Positions 5,556 through 7,433 of a stretch of 7,433 nucleotides of DNA are shown here, one piece after another. The notes under the pieces are model-generated. The model worked only from the letters and a program-made list of their open reading frames with translations, did not search any database and was not told the origin of the DNA. Made by a program: the position numbers and the translations under genes. Location: NCBI GenBank assembly GCA_017545365.1, contig JAFWOP010000071.1, positions 1 to 7,433 of the forward strand. Reading direction: 5' to 3'. Positions within the stretch are counted from its first letter, which is position 1; the number at the start of each line of letters is the position of its first letter. The stretch comes from Bacteroidales bacterium. Lineage in GTDB: Bacteria; Bacteroidota; Bacteroidia; Bacteroidales; P3.

Positions 5556-5632
5556 GGGCAGAGGAACCGTGGGAATGATGGCGTTTTTTTACATTTTTAT
5601 CTCAACTGGCTTATAATCTCGGAAATTTTATC

Positions 5633-5640
5633 TATCTTTG
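5633..5640 (+). promoter_or_regulatory. Probable -7 box of the TPR/AraC regulator gene
   Basis: TATCTTTG matches TAnnTTTG exactly and lies 26 bases before the ATG, giving a predicted leader of about 20 nt. I see no good TTTG at the -33 position (the sequence there is ACTGGCTTAT), so the promoter may be weak or depend on an activator. Confidence 0.6.
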
Positions 5641-5666
5641 CAGACGGTTTTGAACAGAACAAGGAT

Positions 5667-7433
5667 ATGAGACATCATATATATATAATGGTCGTCGTTG
5701 CCATCGTGCTGGTGTTGGCGGGCTGCAAGGGGGGAGGCGCCGATAACAAGCGTGCGGCGCAGGCTGTAGAAAGGCTACGGGTAGGCGAGTCGAGTGACTC
5801 GGCAATTTCGCACTACACGGCGGCGTATGCCATGACGTTTGTGGACACAGAGCCTGAGCGTGCCCTACAGCTCATCGACTCAGCCCGGTTGGCGGGCAAT
5901 CTGTCGGATGTCCGTGCCGATATTCAGCGGGCCAGAGTCTATGGACGGTCGCATGCGGAAATCAGAACCGACTCTGCCATCCTGATTGGCGAGCGCCTCA
6001 TGCGCCACGACTCTGTCATGGCCGACTACGACCTTCAGATAGACGTGCTCGAGATCCTGCTCGATGCTTACCGGCTGGAGAGGGACTATGAGCAGGCCCT
6101 GCACTGGGCCACCCGGCTGAGCGACGTCTATCGTGAGCACGACATGCGCCACCTGCAGTCATACAGCAATGCCGAGATCGGCGCCCTGATGGTTCGCATC
6201 GGGCAGCAGCAGGAGGGACTGGCCCGCATCGACAGCGCGGTACAGCAGCTGGCAGGGCACCGGCACTACACAGAGATGAACCTCGCCCTGCTTGCATTGA
6301 AGCGCAAGGCGGACGTCGCCGCAGAGACAGGGCGCTACCAGGCGACGACAGATGCCGCACAGCAGATGCTCGCCATGCTGGACGACTTCGAGCAGCACCC
6401 TGCCGACTACTATGACCAGGGCAACAGCTACAGCGGCATCACCGTCGAGGAACGTCCGCGCTACATCGACTTCTACCGTAGCCGGGCATACTCATTCCTC
6501 GCCTTGGCAGCGGCATCACAACATCAGCCGCAGCAGGCCATCCACTATCTCGACCTCTACGGACAGACGGATGCGAGCCAGACCCTTCATGGGCGCTATG
6601 TGACGACACCGACACTCTGTCGACTGGGACGCTACGACCGTATGCTGGCCATCTATGACGAGGTGGAGCAATCGATGGCCGACGACACGCTGAACGCCAA
6701 CTACGCCGACATCCTGCGCGGCAGGGCCGAAGTGGCCCAGTCGCAAGGGCACCCCGTAGCCGCCAACGGCTACTGGCGGCGCTATGCCGACCTGAGCCAG
6801 CAACTGAGCGACTCGCTCCTCAGGGGCAAGGCCCACCTCTTTGCCGCCCGCTACCACGCCCAGGAACAGCAACGCGAGATAGAGCAGCAGCGAGCCGGCA
6901 AGCGCATCGCCGATACCATCAGCATTGCCACTGGCAGCCTCGCCCTGCTGATTCTTGCCTTTGCCCTGTATGCCTTCCGCCAGTGGCGTATCACTCAGCA
7001 ACGCAATCGCATCCTTGCCCAGCAGATTACCGAGGCGGTGGAGTATAAGGAGAAATACCGTAAATTGAGCGTTTCAGCCGAACCGTCAGTTCACTCGGCT
7101 AAACCTGAGTTAGCCATCTCCGATTTCACCGAACTCTCCGACGAGCAACTCTTCCTCTGCCTACGCGACCTGATAGAGAACGAGCAACTCTTCCTCCAAC
7201 CCGACTTCGGCCGGCAGTCGTTGATTGACCGCACCGGTCTCTCGAAGGAGCGCATCGGTGCCGCCTTCGCGCAGGGCAGTGACAGTGTTTCACTGCCGGC
7301 ATACGTCCGCGAACTGCGCCTCGACTATGCCATCCGCTTGCTGAACGACCAGCCCGACCTCACTGTCGAGCAGGTCAGTCAGGCCAGCGGCTTCACCAGT
7401 GCCGACACCTTCACCCGCAACTTCCGCGCCAAG
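5667..7433 (+). CDS. TPR-type sensor/AraC-family regulator with membrane anchor (3' end missing)
   Basis: The frame is open from the ATG at 5667 to the last base (589 codons, no stop). Residues 1-20 form a hydrophobic N-terminus ending in a consensus lipobox LAGC (Cys20), followed by KGGG. Residues about 45-400 are alpha-helical with TPR-like repeats (for example DYEQALHWATRLSDVY, 140-155), expected in the periplasm. A transmembrane segment spans about 418-437 (ISIATGSLALLILAFALYAF) and is followed by the basic, cytoplasmic RQWRITQQRNR. Residues about 495-589 are an AraC-type domain with first HTH SLIDRTGLSKERIGAAF and second HTH TVEQVSQASGFTSADTFTRNF; probably only some 10-20 residues are missing. 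This is a common Bacteroidota one-component architecture, with periplasmic TPR sensing and cytoplasmic DNA binding. The ATG at 5667 is preferred over the one at 5688 because it supplies an n-region before the hydrophobic core. It is divergent from the MACPF gene, which makes that gene and its cassette plausible targets. Confidence 0.92.
   Translation, partial: MRHHIYIMVVVAIVLVLAGCKGGGADNKRAAQAVERLRVGESSDSAISHYTAAYAMTFVDTEPERALQLIDSARLAGNLSDVRADIQRARVYGRSHAEIRTDSAILIGERLMRHDSVMADYDLQIDVLEILLDAYRLERDYEQALHWATRLSDVYREHDMRHLQSYSNAEIGALMVRIGQQQEGLARIDSAVQQLAGHRHYTEMNLALLALKRKADVAAETGRYQATTDAAQQMLAMLDDFEQHPADYYDQGNSYSGITVEERPRYIDFYRSRAYSFLALAAASQHQPQQAIHYLDLYGQTDASQTLHGRYVTTPTLCRLGRYDRMLAIYDEVEQSMADDTLNANYADILRGRAEVAQSQGHPVAANGYWRRYADLSQQLSDSLLRGKAHLFAARYHAQEQQREIEQQRAGKRIADTISIATGSLALLILAFALYAFRQWRITQQRNRILAQQITEAVEYKEKYRKLSVSAEPSVHSAKPELAISDFTELSDEQLFLCLRDLIENEQLFLQPDFGRQSLIDRTGLSKERIGAAFAQGSDSVSLPAYVRELRLDYAIRLLNDQPDLTVEQVSQASGFTSADTFTRNFRAK

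Noticed and set aside
5434..5616. 60-residue plus-strand ORF in the divergent intergenic region
   Set aside because: It runs through the MACPF promoter and the duplicated noncoding block. The block stays open for a while in the equivalent frame of the other copy, but it sits exactly where promoter elements and the inverted repeat are, so a regulatory explanation is better.
5880..7001. Minus-strand ORFs opposite the TPR/AraC regulator
   Set aside because: Shadows of the continuous plus-strand frame from 5667 to the window end, which has a clear lipobox, membrane span and HTH motifs.

Overview
This window looks like a piece of a Bacteroidales chromosome, most likely Prevotella or a close relative. 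Four promoters carry the Bacteroidota -7 box TAnnTTTG. The lipoprotein genes have AT-rich leaders without Shine-Dalgarno sequences. Two lipoproteins have a run of acidic residues right after the lipidated cysteine, as in Bacteroidota surface-export signals. The domain families (BACON, a FISUMP-like module, TPR-membrane-AraC regulators) point the same way. The genus is an inference, not proven.

Layout. (1) Positions 14-1323, minus strand: a tight three-gene operon, in transcription order an RsbW/SpoIIAB-like anti-sigma ATPase (1323-904), a STAS anti-sigma antagonist (900-595) and a 192-residue AraC-type regulator with an N-terminal leucine zipper (592-14). Gaps are 3 and 2 bases. The promoter (1382-1351) has an 11-base A tract in its spacer. 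(2) 2825-1398, minus strand: a predicted surface alpha/beta-hydrolase (lipase-like) lipoprotein. (3) 5388-3109, minus strand: a 759-residue MACPF lipoprotein with an N-terminal BACON-like domain and a C-terminal FISUMP-like domain, a candidate secreted pore-forming toxin. (4) 5667 to the window end, plus strand: a TPR-membrane-AraC sensor/regulator, at least 589 residues, divergent from the MACPF gene and cut off by the window edge near its C-terminus.

The most striking feature is not a gene. The hydrolase and the MACPF gene share a collinear 245-bp cassette: an upstream 67-bp block that is identical in both, the promoter, the leader, and the signal peptide up to the lipobox Cys codon. After that codon the proteins become unrelated. 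The 67-bp block ends in a 41-bp nested inverted repeat. The hydrolase copy differs by one clean 91-bp insertion between its promoter and its leader, which lengthens the 5' UTR from about 40 to about 130 nt and brings in a potential structured RNA and an extra half-copy of the inverted-repeat arm.

Working picture (inference): the two surface effectors, a membrane-active MACPF protein and a hydrolase, are co-regulated through the duplicated cassette. The flanking signalling genes (a divergent periplasm-sensing AraC regulator on one side, a partner-switching module with its own AraC regulator on the other) are candidates for their control. No RNA genes, CRISPR arrays or transposase genes were seen, and no gene-free stretch exceeds 300 bases.
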